The notes under the pieces are model-generated. The model saw only the letters and a list, made by a program, of their open reading frames with translations, did not search any database and had not been told where the DNA came from. This document shows, piece by piece, positions 11,340-24,090 of a DNA stretch of 64,000 nt. Source of the stretch: Macrotrachela quadricornifera. Lineage: Eukaryota; Rotifera; Eurotatoria; Philodinida; Philodinidae. The stretch covers positions 1 through 64,000 of the forward strand of contig JAJEKB010001477.1 of the NCBI GenBank assembly GCA_022393335.1. The letters are read 5' to 3'. The position numbers and the translations under genes were made by a program. Numbering within the stretch: position 1 is the stretch's first letter; each line of letters starts with the position of its first letter.

Positions 11340-11575
11340 AAATGACTTTTATTGTAGAGGGTTTAACATGTACAACTAATCTTTTGCCTAATGATGATCA
11401 TCAATTGAATACATTTAAATTAAAATCATATGATGCTTATTTTATACGCCATACTTATCCATCTTATTGATAAGATCTTCTTGCAGCAAGATTTCAATAC
11501 AGTTCAAATAAATTACCACATGTTTCATTTAATGGATAAAATTTAATTGTAAATCGTGTGAAATCTTGTTGATAA
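11340..11575 (+). pseudogene. Decayed coding relic, unidentified
   Basis: One plus-strand frame stays protein-like over some 75 codons: MTFIVEGLTCTTNLLPND, then YDAYFIRHTYPSY, then DLLAARFQYSSNKLPHVSFNG, then NLIVNRVKSC. It is interrupted by TGA-TAA and later TAA codons. The composition is less AT-biased than the surroundings and resembles exonic sequence. I do not recognise the family and suggest no function. Confidence 0.4.
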
Positions 11576-12770
11576 ATGACATCAAGTATTTTTCTTTATA
11601 GTCATTCACAGGAATATTAGTTTAGTTTAAAAATAAAATTGCGTACAAACAAATCTTTTCTTTATCAAATATTTACATAGAAAATCTATAGTACTCTCTT
11701 ATACCTTTCAATATTAATGATTAAATCAAATTTAAACAATAATGCCATATCGATTTGATAGAAAGAAAAATTACATCTCTTTATATTCACTTAAAAAGTT
11801 GAAATAATAAAAAACAAAGACTTGTTTCATTTCACAATGCGAAGAGAAATAGGCTACACTTTAAATTATAAATATCCTAGAAAAGCTACCATGTTTCTTA
11901 CGAATTTGGGTGCAATATAATTTGTGGATTAGCAGAAAAACAATTTACTGAATTTTAGAAAATTGGTTGTAAGTAGAAGTCATCATCTAGCATTTTCTAT
12001 ATGCTTATACTCGTCAGTAAGAAATGAACAATACTGATGTTGTTTATAGATACAATAAAGAGAGAAGAGAACATAAATATATAGATTACGTTATTAAACA
12101 ATACAAAATTTTATTTTCTCCTTCATTAATTAAAAAGCAAATATTGTACAAATAGATACTACAAATTTTTGTTAATCAACTAGTGTAATCAATAAAAAAT
12201 CAGATACTTCTATTTCGATATATATATAAAGATTACAAGAATGTCCAGCACCGACTTATATAGTACTTGCTTGTCATACAAGCAAACATTTATTTTTACT
12301 TTACTTTAACCTAGTGCAAAAATATTTATCTATTTTATACTCCAGACTTTACAAAAGATCACAATAATTCATTAACATCCTCTAACCTTTCAATACTTAA
12401 ATATTGATAAAAATATCACCAACAAAAATCTATTCTTTTCATTCATATATAGTTATATGTCATGTATACAGAACGATAATCCAATCCAATACATTTATAT
12501 ATTTATTTTTATATAAAAACGAATAAATATTAAATTTGTTCATTTTATTATAAATCAAAAACCTTATTCTTTTCAGAATAGAAGGACAAAAAGAAAAAAA
12601 AGAAAAAGATATTTTTTTTAAGTATTTTATTATAGTTATACAAGTTACCTGTAAATATTATTAACATTTTCTCTTCTTTTTTTTGTCTTTCTTTCAATGT
12701 TATCAGTAGTATATTCATCACCTTGTTTTTGTTATTCAGTGAAAAAAAAGTAAAAAAAGAAAAACTTAAA

Positions 12771-15330
12771 ATGTCCGTTAATGATGAAGATGATCTTACA
12801 ACAATCCCTCGAAAATTATCTTATATTAGTTCAACAAGTGAAGATCAAACAAATGCTGCTGGTAAAATGGCTATTATGAGTATGGATCCATTAAAATCAT
12901 CATCATTTCCAGTTGAACAAACAGCTTCAAATGATAATATAATACCAATATTTTCAATAAAAAAAATTTATAAAAATTTATTTTTACTTTCATTAGCATT
13001 TATTCTCATGTTTACAGCATATAATGGTATGGTTACATTACAATCAAGTTTAAATGTTAAAAATAATGTTGGTGTTAATTCTCTTATTATAACTTATGCT
13101 TTTTTAATAGTAAAATTAATCATCTATAGAATATGAAGACAAAAAATAATTTGATTTTTTTTTATTAGTTTAGTTCAATCGCTCTTATTGGTGTTTGTAT
13201 GGATTTATTTGGTCTTAAATGGTCTATTATAATCGCTGAAATTGGTTATATATTTTATATAGCAGCTAATATAAAACCATTACCACCACTTATGTATATC
13301 AGTAAGAGAGAAAATTTTATCTTGAATTATTTTACAACGAAACTTTTTTGAAGAAGAAAAAAAAACAAAATGAAAATTTTGTTTTTTAGGTGCAGCACTT
13401 GTTGGTTTAGCTGCTGCTCCATTATGGACAGCAAAAGCTACATATCTCAATCAAATAGCTCGTTATCATTCTCAACATAAAAAACAAACTCATGAAATAT
13501 CAGTTAGTTTATTTTTTGGTATATTTTTTGCACTTTTTGGTACAAATACAATATGGGGAAATCTTATATCTTATTTTGTACTTAATCAATCTAGTAGTCC
13601 ACAAATTTATGGATGTGGAGTTTATTTTGATCCAAAATCTGCTGTACCAACAAATACTACTCAAGATGTTAATGATACAACAGTAAAAAAAAATTTTATT
13701 TATTTTCCTTTCTTCCAAAAAAAATAATAAAAAAGATATTTTTTATTATTTAAAGCGTTATATACTTTGTGGAATATTTACTGGAATGGGATTTTTATCA
13801 ATGTTACTTTTATTTCTTACACTTGATTCAATTCAATTAACTCAAAAACGTATTAGATTTAAAATTTTTGTTTTTTTTTGTTGATTTTTCTATAATTAAA
13901 AGATTATTTCTTTAGAAACAATGAAACAATTATTAAAAAAAAGTCTTGAAGTACTTTTATCATTAAAAGAATGGAAACATATTGATCAATTTTTTCTTAT
14001 ACCAATTACAATGTGGACAACAATTGAAACAGCTTTTTTAACAGCACAATTTACTCGAGTAAAATAAGAAACAAATTATTTTATTTCTTTATTTAACATA
14101 TAATCTTTGTATCTTTTTTTCTTTCTATCTATATAAGGGTTTTATTACTTGTCTTATTGGTATTCGGTAAAGAATTTTTTTTTTTACAAAGAAAAATCTT
14201 ATATTAAATAAAAATATTTATCTAGTTATGTTGGACTTGTTATGGTATGTAATGGAATATGTCAAGCATTAAGTAGTTATGTATTTGGTCGTCTTGTTAA
14301 ATATACAGGTCGAATATTTGTTTTTGTTGTTGCTGCTTTAATTAATTATGCAATGATTATATTAATGTTTCTTTGGAATCCACAAGAAAGTCAAATGTAT
14401 TTATTATTTATTATTGCTGGACTTTGGGGAATTGCAGATGCTATTTGGCAAACACAAGTTATTGGTAAATTATACTTGTGATAATTTTAATATCACTAAA
14501 AATCTCGTTTTATCATCCTTTGTAGATCATATATGACTTATGAGAGAAAGTCATAAAATAATAAATCGTTATTCTATTACGACTATATGTCTCATTTAGA
14601 TTCTAATTTGTTATGAATACTCTAAAATGAGTCAGAATTATTAGCTTATTACTATTAAGAGATGCATTTTGCTTCTTTTCCGAAATAAAAATATCGGACT
14701 CTATCAATGTATATGAGTGATATTAAAACCGTACTTTTTTCGTAGCCGCCGTATTTTAACAAAGAAATGATGAAAATATCTGAAACTTTTATAATAAACT
14801 ATTTCCATTAAGACAATCGAAATTAGTAACTCAATCACCTAGTATTTCATAGCATATTAGTATCTACATGATGTGCACAAGCTCGACTTAAAAATAATTT
14901 ATTAATTTCTGACTAGCACTAGAAGATAATCAGATGCTTAATAACTCATCTCATTCAAAAAAGAATTGATCAATATATCTAATTGATAGAACTAAGAGTT
15001 ATTAATCTATCGAAATTTATGTTTCAGCTACTTATACAGTTCTTTATTCTGAAACTGATCCAAGTGCTTTAGCAAAATATCGTCTATGGAAATCAGTTGG
15101 TTTTGTTATAACTTATAGTGTAAGTTTTTTTTTTTAAATTTTATTCAAAACTTATAAAATATTTTGTTTTTGTTTAGTATTCTAGTTATGTAACTATTCG
15201 ACTTTCACTTATTCTTCTACTTGTTTATTTATCTGTAAGCATGGTGTGTTATGCATTTGTTGAAATACATCTTCGTTTAAAAGACTATCAAAAAAAAAGA
15301 TGTACTGTCATTAATAAAATTGCAGAATAA
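12771..15330 (+). CDS. UNC93A-like major facilitator superfamily membrane protein
   Basis: Nine exons join to 504 codons: 12771-13109, 13169-13301, 13390-13682, 13756-13849, 13916-14058, 14138-14166, 14226-14464, 15028-15119 and 15178-15330. All junctions keep frame with GT-AG introns, and the start is the first ATG (MSVNDEDDL). A hydrophilic N-terminus of about 70 residues precedes multiple hydrophobic helices. The segments AALVGLAAAPLWTAKATYL and YRLWKSVGFVITY are characteristic of UNC93A/UNC-93 proteins (usually about 450-640 residues). In worms UNC-93 is associated with a two-pore potassium channel complex; the role of UNC93A members is poorly defined. Intron 7 (14465-15027) is much longer than the others. 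The next gene, HPS1, starts only 122 bp downstream on the same strand. Confidence 0.88.
14465..15027 (+). other. Unusually long intron 7 of the UNC93A-like gene
   Basis: This 563-bp intron sits in a gene whose other introns are about 50-90 bp. It contains no ORF of note. The length contrast suggests an old insertion, but I could not define termini or a target duplication. Confidence 0.6.
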
Positions 15331-15452
15331 TATTTTATTTATATTTTTTCTTTCTTCTTCTCTTTTCTTTTAAAATAAATAAAAAGACGTCATATATAAA
15401 AAAGAGCAAATGTTATCTTTTATAAAGGTTATAGTATTCAAAATACGAAAAT

Positions 15453-18400
15453 ATGGTCACACGTTGTTTGTTTGGTTTATTTGTTTTTGGATCAAATTCA
15501 ACATTAACTTATCGATTTTTAACTGATGATTTATTTACATATTTATATAAACGTTTTATTGATCGAGGTTATATATTTGATGAAAATTTAGGAGAAAATG
15601 TAAATGTAAGAATAATTTAAAATATAAAATTATGTATATTTATTTATTTTTTTTTTTTATTATTAAAAATTTGAATTCTAGAAAAATGAAGATGTTAGTT
15701 TTTCATTTGATGATGTTATTGCACAACATTTTTCAACATTAATTAATTTTTATTCTCAAACAATACATCGTAATAGTCCTATACGACAAATAACACTTGA
15801 ATCAAATATACAAATATTTTTTGATCAAGTATAATTTTATTTTCTTTTTAAAATTAAAATTCTTTTTTGTATCAATTTAGATGGGAGAAAATAAAATTAT
15901 ATATATGACTGATGAAACATTTAATACAATTATTATACTTAAAATAATTAATTTATTCAAATCATTAGTTAAATTTCATCTCGGTGCTCTACGATTTACG
16001 TAAGTATTTTAAAATATTAATTATTGAGGGTTTTTTTTCTAAAAGAAATGATCATACAAATGGATTGTTTTTTGTAAATCAACAACTATTTCTATCAGCA
16101 AATATGTGCCAAAATACTATCGAAAGCCAAAACTTATTGTAGTAGATCACAGATTTATTCATATTTTCTTCGGCCTATTGGGAAAAGTAATTAACCCGTG
16201 TTGTCTTCTATTGATTTGCTCAAGAATAATTCTAGTATTACATGGAAACATCAATTGATACCCTAAATTTTTGAACTATCGCTTGTGCGCTGTACTTAAA
16301 GAGGCTCAGATGGTACAAAGTTTCAAGCTTTATCAAAAAATATAATTATTTTTGTCAAAAGATAATTTTATAGAGATGAAAAATTCAATAAAAAAATTGC
16401 TATCGAATGGTTTAATCACTTTTCCCAATAGGTCGTTTTCGAGAAATTAAGCTGTCTTTTACTTTCTTCACGAAATTCATTGGTACAACTCTATTATACT
16501 GAATTACTAAATGTAAAGCTGTGAGGTTGTTATGAGTATCCTTACTTATGAGGAAGGATGTAAGTGCAAAGCAAGAATCTAAATCAAACTTAGCAATAAT
16601 GAAAGTCTAATATAACTAAACAAGTTTTGTTTATTAGTATAAGATTAAAATATATTTTATATGTTAATAAAGGAAATCTCCAACTGTTAGTAAATTAATG
16701 AATCGAATATCATCATCTCTTCAATATTATCTGAATAATATAACAACAAATCAAGCATTACTATTTGAAGTAAGAAAAAATTTAAAAAAAAAAAATCTAT
16801 TCCAATTAATTTTTATTTTTCTATTAAAAATCAAAAATAAAGAGTTGTGAATATTTACATATTAATTCATTAATTCGTCAACAATGTTTACAAGCTTGTA
16901 CAAGTATTAGTCATGATGTTCAATCATGGCTTCATGTTCCACCAACAATGATTATTATTACATGCAAAGATAAAATTGTTTATAAACATTTAAAGTTTAA
17001 TTTACTATGAAAATAAAAAAAAAACTAATAATATTTTTTTTAATATATTTTAGTAAAGAAGAAAATCGACCAAATACTAGTGATTTATTTTTATTATTAC
17101 TTAATAATACTACTCGATCATTACGTGATCAATTTAAATTAGAAGAACTTCATACAAAAAGTAAAATGGCTCATATATATAAAATAAACAATGATAATAA
17201 TAATAATAATCAAACAATACTAAATTCCGAAAGAAATTCAGCCGAACCTATTCATCTTTTAGAAGCTCGACGAGTAAAAAATTTTGTTTTTTTTATTTTT
17301 TTTTCATAATATTTAAAGGTATAAATAGGCACATTCATTACCAAATTTTCCTGAATTAGAATCTGTGAAAATACATGATAGTCGTCGTATTGAAGTTGTA
17401 TTTATGAAAACACAAAATAGAACACTTGCACCATTTACTATGTATACAGTAACTTTAACCAAAGAAATTTCTGTTCTTATTCTAGTAGAAGTAAGTATAA
17501 TTAATGATTTAAATGAAAGAATCTGAAATAATATATATTATAAAATATAATTTATTTTTTGTTTTTTATTTTTATTTTAGTGGAAACGTAGTTTAGCTTG
17601 TTCACATTTATCTGAACTTCTTCGTTTAATTGATTTATCTATAAATCAATCAAAATTTCCATATAATGAATTAAGTAATCAAATTAAACATGTAGGAAGT
17701 AATGGAACTATTCGACAATATGTAAAAAAATTTTTCAAAAAAAAAACATTATTATTTTTATTATTTTTCTTAGTTTAAAAATACAGAAAATTCATCAAAT
17801 GTATTATCAAATATATGGAATGATATTCAGCGAATTTATAAATCTTCACCAAAATCTGTTGATATTACCAATGAAGACGATCCAGTGTAATTTCATAAAT
17901 TTTTTATTTTTATTTAATTTTAAATTTCATTTTCTATAGTGCTAATCAAATTTTCAATAATTTAACAAAAATGATAAATAGTTCAATTAATGCATTTCAT
18001 TATTTATTTTTTGATTCAGATGAATATGTTTTATTAACTAATAATAATGAAAGTCAACAAAATGATAATATAATTGAACCACCTATGATACAAAATCTTC
18101 GAAATAAATTATTTGGACAATTAGGAGATTGGTTTTCATTTATAGAAATAAAATCACAACGAAATATAACAATGAGTTTGTTCGTATTTAATAATTTCTT
18201 TTGTTTTTATTTTTTCAATATATAAAAATTTTTTTAGTTGTCATAATGAATTTTCTGGTCTTGTACATTTTGCACTTATTGATCGTTCACGTGGACATAT
18301 TTGTACACCATCATTATATAATGAAGATTATCAACATTATTCAACAACAACAGCAACGACAACAAATAATAATATTACTAATAAAATGGAACAATTTTTA

Positions 18401-19112
18401 GAACAAAAAGTTTGTTACAAATTTTTATAATATATTTCCATGACCTTTTTTTTTTGTTTTAGATATTAGCATTTGAATTAGACTGTCTTTCTGCTCTTCA
18501 ACGTGGTTATACATCATATACAATGACTGATGAATATTTTACATATAATTATACGCTACGTTTACAAGAACGTAATGTATGTAGTCATTTTTATCTGATT
18601 GCTCAGAATTTGAAACGAAAAATTATTTTAAATATATTCGAAAAAAGAATGATCGTACATTGTATCTCATTTTTTTTCCTTACTTACTTCTCCCTATTCG
18701 AAGAGCAAAATATGTAGTACAAAATATTCTACAATTTCCATAAGATCACTTATTTTATAACGACACTTTTTGACCATGTAAAAATAATATTATATCATTC
18801 TTTCATTTTATAGGGCGCATCGATGAGAATTTATAGACATTTTGTGACATCTCAACCGCCTGGTATATTACATTATGATTTTTACAAGTAATATTTTTCT
18901 TCTTATTCTAAAGAGAACAAAAAAAAAAATTTTGAACTTTTATTTATTTTTTTATAAGAGTATTAGCTTGTGCAAATTATTCGACACTTGTTGATGAAAC
19001 ATCAATAGGATGTTTTGAATTGATTTGTGTACATCTACGTATTGTACCATCGAGTAATGTTCGTGAACAATGCGAACAATTATGGCCAAGATTGATGGAA
19101 CTTGATGAATAA
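15453..19112 (+). CDS. HPS1: HPS1 homologue (BLOC-3 subunit)
   Basis: Fourteen exons join to 685 codons, close to the 700 residues of human HPS1: 15453-15605, 15682-15828, 15881-15999, 16673-16769, 16843-16994, 17054-17273, 17329-17490, 17581-17721, 17774-17886, 17940-18179, 18238-18409, 18463-18576, 18814-18887 and 18959-19112. HPS1 with HPS4 forms BLOC-3, a Rab32/38 guanine nucleotide exchange factor for lysosome-related organelles. The clearest match is near residues 510-540: SQRNITM, then EFSGLVHFALIDRSRG, and further on CLSALQRGYTSYTM. The N-terminus has the longin-like beginning expected of the family. The donor of exon 10 (GTTCGT) is weak but is the only one that keeps frame. Intron 3 carries a short inverted-repeat element. 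AATAAA occurs right at the stop codon. Confidence 0.9.
16172..16433. mobile_element. Short inverted-repeat element (MITE) in HPS1 intron 3
   Basis: The 23-bp ends are inverted copies with two mismatches: GGCCTATTGGGAAAAGTAAT on the left and, read from the right on the other strand, GACCTATTGGGAAAAGTGAT. The 262-bp segment has no coding content. A target duplication is not clear, so the superfamily is unassigned. It accounts for part of the 673-bp intron 15999-16673, which is far longer than the neighbouring introns. Confidence 0.75.
18590..18800. repeat. Diverged fragment of the 62.5-kb palindrome family in HPS1 intron 12
   Basis: The segment CTACAATTTCCATAAGATCA near 18730, continuing CTTATTTTATAACGACACTTTTTG, resembles CTACAATTTACATAAGATCA near 62551 and its continuation at roughly three-quarters identity by eye. 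This intron is longer than its neighbours. The boundaries are approximate. Confidence 0.45.
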
Positions 19113-19222
19113 ATAAAAAACAAATAAATTATATAAAAGGTTTAGATGTCAATTGTAGAGAGCAATTTTATTTTATTTTTTTGCATTTTTTCTTTCATTT
19201 TTATTGTTTCCTTTTTTTTGTC

Positions 19223-19242
19223 GGTGTGTGTGTGTGTGTTTA
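19223..19242. repeat. GT microsatellite between HPS1 and the Ly6 gene
   Basis: A short GT run (about eight units) lies in the 165-bp gap after the HPS1 stop. Confidence 0.8.
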
Positions 19243-19277
19243 TTAAACATTAAATTTTATTTAAATAAAGCAAGACA

Positions 19278-20123
19278 ATGGTGAATATTGATAAAACAGC
19301 TGTATTAACTATATTATTCATATTTCTTATACGTAAGTTATCTGTAATTTTAATTAGAATTTGTGAAACGAGAAGTTCAATAAGTAGAATGATTCTTTTA
19401 CTCTCCTAATGGTTAATGGCATGATCATTTGTAGATCGATTATACAAAAAAATAAAATAAAAAGATATTCTTTTAAAAGTAGCTTTCATCTATTAAACCT
19501 TTTTTTCTTTATATAAAACAAATCATTCGATCTCCTCCTTTGCTCATATGGTATCAGTATTTCATTTGTAAATGACTCTTCTAGAATTAGTTTAAGAGGT
19601 AAAGGACTAAAATTATTTAATAGATATCTATGATTAGAAAATATATATTGATCAAACTATATCGTTAATCTTTATATTGAGATTTTGATATTTATAAATA
19701 GAATATTTTATATAAACGTAATATTTATTATAGAAATCTCCCCAATACAAACAATTGCCTGTTATACATGTATTGATTGTGGTGATCCATTCAATGTTTA
19801 CACATCTAATGCTACTCAAACTCAATCAGTATGCTCATATTGTTATGTATGAAAATTTTATTTAATTTATATCTTAAATTAAAATATTTAATTTCTATTA
19901 GAAATTAACTGTATATATGGCATATGCACCATCACGTTATGTTGTTAAAGAATGTGTTCAAACATGTACTGAATCAGGTTATTTATTTGGTGGTGCATCA
20001 CTTCAAGTTAATTGTTGTAATTCAACATTTTGTAACAATGCATTAGAAATGTATACATTAAAAAATATATTCTTAATAATATCAATGATATTTTTGATAA
20101 ATTTTATTGGTAAAATTAAATAA
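19278..20123 (+). CDS. Ly6/uPAR (LU) domain small GPI-type surface protein
   Basis: Three exons (19278-19332, 19734-19846, 19902-20123) encode 129 residues. The protein starts with a hydrophobic signal peptide (MVNIDKTAVLTILFIFLI). It then has a cysteine-rich core with the LU pattern: CYTCIDC at the front, CSYCY, CVQTC in the middle, and the diagnostic CC...CNN end (NCCNSTFCNN). A hydrophobic C-terminal tail (NIFLIISMIFLINFI) follows, as expected for GPI attachment or a membrane anchor. Ten cysteines fit a three-finger fold. Intron 1 (about 400 bp) is long for this region. The ligand cannot be told from the sequence. The gene is 165 bp downstream of HPS1 and convergent with the DDR gene. Confidence 0.85.
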
Positions 20124-20419
20124 AATTTTCTTTTTGTATAATTCAATAAAAAAAATCATCGTTTTTTTTTCTACCTTGTGATTGTAATAAGATACATGTC
20201 ACTTGGTAACAAAAGGACTGCTGTGTAATAATGCAAATAAATGTTTTATACCTATGGAAGAATTTTTAGTATTATTTAAGGTGTTATTTGTGAAAGGAAT
20301 TGATATTTGAATAATTAAAACAACAAATAAATTTTATTTTTCTTATTACATATTTTACAAATTAAATATAAACATAATTGACAAACATTCTAATGACTAA
20401 ATATAAAAATCCAATTAAA

Positions 20420-23400
20420 TCAATTGATATTTATTTGATGAATATATTTATTAAAGAAAATATAAATTTTCTCAAATGTTGGTCGTTCATTATAAGGACG
20501 CCAACATTCAAGCATTAAATCAATAAATTCTTTATTTAAATATTCTGGTTTATATAAAATTAAATCTTTCATTAATTTTAATCTTTGATAAACTTCTACA
20601 TTATTTAATAAATAATAAGGTAATGTTATACAATTTGTCATTATTTCCCAATATGTTATACCAAATGCCCATATATCTGATTGTAATGTAAATTGATTCT
20701 ATAAAAAATTTTAAATATAATAAAAATTATTTTTTTAAAAAGTATTTTTTTCATACATTTAAAATACATTCAGGTGCCATCCATCGAATAGGTAAACGAA
20801 TATGATCAATTTTATAATAATGTAATTGAAATTGTTCAGATGCTATAGCTGAATTTGTTAATTTTATTTTATAATTTGGATATATTAAACAATTTCTTGC
20901 AGCTATATCACGATGAATTATTTCATGAGATTCAAGATAATAAAGTGCATTAGATAATTGAGTTATAATATAAAGACGAATAGTTTTTCTTTTAAAATAA
21001 AAACAAGAAAAAAAGAGTTTTAATAATTAAATTAATATTAAAAAATTACGAAATATTTTTAAATGTTAATAAATATGTATAAACATCACCAAAATCGCTA
21101 TGTTCAATAAGAGCATAATTTTGTTTTATTGTATAACCATAAAATTGAACTAGATTTGGATGATTAAGATGATTAAGTAATTCATGTTCTTTATAAAATA
21201 ATTCTCTAACAATCAAAAAAAAATGTATATATAGAATTTTAATAAAATTCAATATATCAATTACTTTTGATTTTTATTATTATTTATTAAAATTTTAATC
21301 AGAACTGGTTTATAAATTTTATATGATTGATCAGGATAAATGTAACCATGAAAAATCTACATATACATATATATATATACGGTTTGAAAAAAATATTATT
21401 TCAAGGGATACCGCTTATAATTTTCAATAGAAGAGGTTTAATATTGAACATAAAAAACTTAAAGAAACTTAATACTATTTTTGCAATAGAAAAGTAAAAT
21501 GACAGCAATTCAAAAATGAAATAATGTGTTTTTCTTGGATATGTTAACATGATTCGATAGATCTCGTCGAGCTCTACAAAAACTGTATATATGAAAAAAT
21601 TTTTTAAACATAGTTGTTGGATTAAAATTCACTGAAAACTGTCTAAAGAATGAACCAAAAAAACACGCATTTTTTGACATTTTTTATAAAGAAAAAACAA
21701 GTGGTCTTTTTACGTTAAATTCAGCTATTTTCTATCAGTATCTTTATGTAAGATGCTTGAAAGCATACTCATTCGATGCAGTTTGTCACGCTGTATCGAA
21801 TCATGTAAAAATATTCAAGAAAAAGTATAAATTTTTCTAAAGTACTTTATGTTCGACATTAAAAAGCTTGCGTAACCTTTATTATTCAGTATCAATAAAC
21901 CCCATCTTTGACGAGTTGTCATTTGTCTATTGAAAATTATAGGTAGTACTCCCTAGAATAATATGATTTCCAACCGTGTATAATTAACGAATTCTTACCA
22001 TTCCAAAATATTCATCTATTATTGAATAATTTTGTCCAATAATTAATTGTTTATCATCAATTTTTTGTATAAATTTCGATTGAAAATTTTTTGATGAAGA
22101 AGATAAAGATTCATATAAACTATTACCACATAATCCTTGAATATTTTTTATTATATTTTCTGAATCAGATTGTGAATTAGTATACATATCAATTGAAGAA
22201 TATGGATTTATTATCTAAATACATTTAATATTCAAAAATTTGAAGAGTATTTTAATTGAACAAAAATTTTTATTATTAAAATAAAATCGATACTAACCAT
22301 TTTTGATGTATCATTTGATGTTGTAATTAAATATGGATTAATATCTGAATTATTTGTTGGAATAATTAAATGATGATGAATATCATTATTTGAAATTGAT
22401 GGTGTATATGAAGTATTTGTTTTATTAATACAACAATCTATTTGTGATATTATTCGATGATTTTTATCAAATTTTAAATGATTTTTTATACTAAAATATC
22501 TATTATTTAATTAGAAATTTAATTAAATAAAATATTTACTTATAAAAATTATTATGTTTTTTATATATTTGAATTCGATGAATATAAATAAATATTGATA
22601 AAATTATAAAAATAATTAAAAGACTTAATGGAAAAATTAACCAATTCCAATAATGAATAATTGAAGTTGATATATGATTATCGATCGATTTAATTGGTAT
22701 TGAATCAAATTGAATTTCACTAATTAATATCCATTTACTTCTATTATTAAATGTTAATATTATATTTAAACAATTACTTATAATATTCGTATTATCTAAT
22801 AAAGATATATAAATAAATCTTGCACTTGTATTTATATAATCATTTGATATAATAAAATTTTTTTTATTATTTATATTATAACAATTAAGAATTGTTATTG
22901 AATAAAATAGATATATATCATATGTAAATAAATTTGATGTATGTATACGTATTGATGTAAAATTTCGAATAGTATCAAAATAAAATGTTAATTTTATATT
23001 TGATATAATTGATGAATTTTTTTTCCAACCAATCCATTCATAACCAATTTGAATATTATCTGTTAAATGATAATCATCATGTCCTAGAATTCCATCAGTT
23101 AATTGTCCAAGACCATCTATAGAAAAAGCTATTATTTTTTTTTCTGAAAAAATTATTTAAATACAAACTAACCTTTTAATATTCCATTTTCATTTTGTCC
23201 ATCATATGTTTCATCAAAAAATTGTATATCATATCCACGTTTATCTCCTTGTGGAATTGAATATGATATTAAACCATCTAAATTAATAATAATTTAATAT
23301 TATTTTTATTAATATAAAATCTTTCAAACCTTGATAATAACAACCATATAATTCTAAACGCATACAAATATATTTTGATATTGATTCAATAACAATTGGT

Positions 23401-24090
23401 ATAATACGAATTTGTCGAGCAATAATTGGTGGAGATATATCACGAATTGTTGGTATATAACTATTTGAATTTCCATTTAAAATCTAGAATTTTTATAACA
23501 TAAATATATATATTATATGAAAAAAAAAGTTATATACATATTGTCCAGAAAAATCTTTATATTTAATCCATTTTTGTTCTTCTTCTCGTTTATATTCAAT
23601 ACGAAATGCATCAGCATATTGTTCATTCTAAAGAAGAAAAAGAAAAGAAATATAAATCTTTTCAATACATATGTATTTACCGGTTTTAAACTAAATTTTC
23701 CTTGAAGTTCTATAAGTGTAATAACAGTTAAATTAATTAAATCAATTTGTATATATTCATATGTTGTTGATGAAATTTTATTTAATGGACACCATCCATT
23801 TGTTTCACTTCGAATTCTATTTTAATAATATAAAATAAAATATTTTACCGTTTTTTTTTTCTTCTTTACCTTGCTTTCGATGCAATAGTATTTATTTGTG
23901 CATAACTACTTGATGAAAAAGCTGAATCTAATATTTTTCCTGTTTCAATACCAATTGGATATCGACATGTTTCTTAAATATATAAAAAAAATATTTTATT
24001 TAATTTATTAAATTAATTCTAACCTAAATCAAATTGTTTTGTAAATGAAATAATAAATAATAATATGTATAAACAAATAATTTTATTCAT
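20420..24090 (-). CDS. Discoidin domain receptor (DDR) with a degenerate tyrosine kinase domain
   Basis: The gene has many exons; the first are 24090-24024, 23972-23870, 23816-23681, 23627-23538 and 23483-23330, all in frame. A signal peptide (MNKIICLYILLFIISF) leads into an F5/8-type discoidin domain: CRYPIGIETGKI, then NGWCPLNK, then MRLELYGCYY. The DDR-type second lectin-like domain follows (ETYDGQNENGILKDGLGQLT, GYEWIGWKKNSS), then a transmembrane helix near 22600 (WLIFPLSLLIIFIIILSIFI), a cytoplasmic linker and a tyrosine-kinase fold ending at 20420. DDRs are collagen receptors at the plasma membrane. The kinase keeps a beta3-type Lys (VLIKIL), the HRD motif (HRDIAARNCL) and the RWMAPE segment. 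However, DFG is replaced by NSA (codons at 20855-20847), and the Gly-rich loop has a single Gly (DEYFGM). It is therefore probably a pseudokinase. One intron holds an inverted-repeat element. Confidence 0.88.
21378..21980. mobile_element. TA-flanked inverted-repeat element (Tc1/mariner-like MITE) in a DDR intron
   Basis: Inverted ends of about 50 bp are visible. The left end reads CGGTTTGAAAAAAATATTAT and reaches TATAATTTTCAATAGA. The right end, on the other strand, reads CGGTTGGAAATCATATTATT and also reaches TATAATTTTCAATAGA. Both sides are bordered by TA. The interior (about 600 bp) has no transposase. This explains the one long intron in the kinase-encoding half of the gene. The mariner assignment rests only on the TA flanks. 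Confidence 0.72.

Larger units (their letters stand above)
7727..12770. other. Gene-poor stretch with repeats and relics
   Basis: No intact gene is supported between the ART pseudogene and the UNC93A-like gene. The segment holds two palindromic elements (8127-8745 and 11030-11250), a decayed coding relic (about 11340-11575) and otherwise featureless AT-rich sequence. The ORF at 8995-9453 (minus, 152 residues) has no recognisable motif and is not accepted as a gene. Confidence 0.5.
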
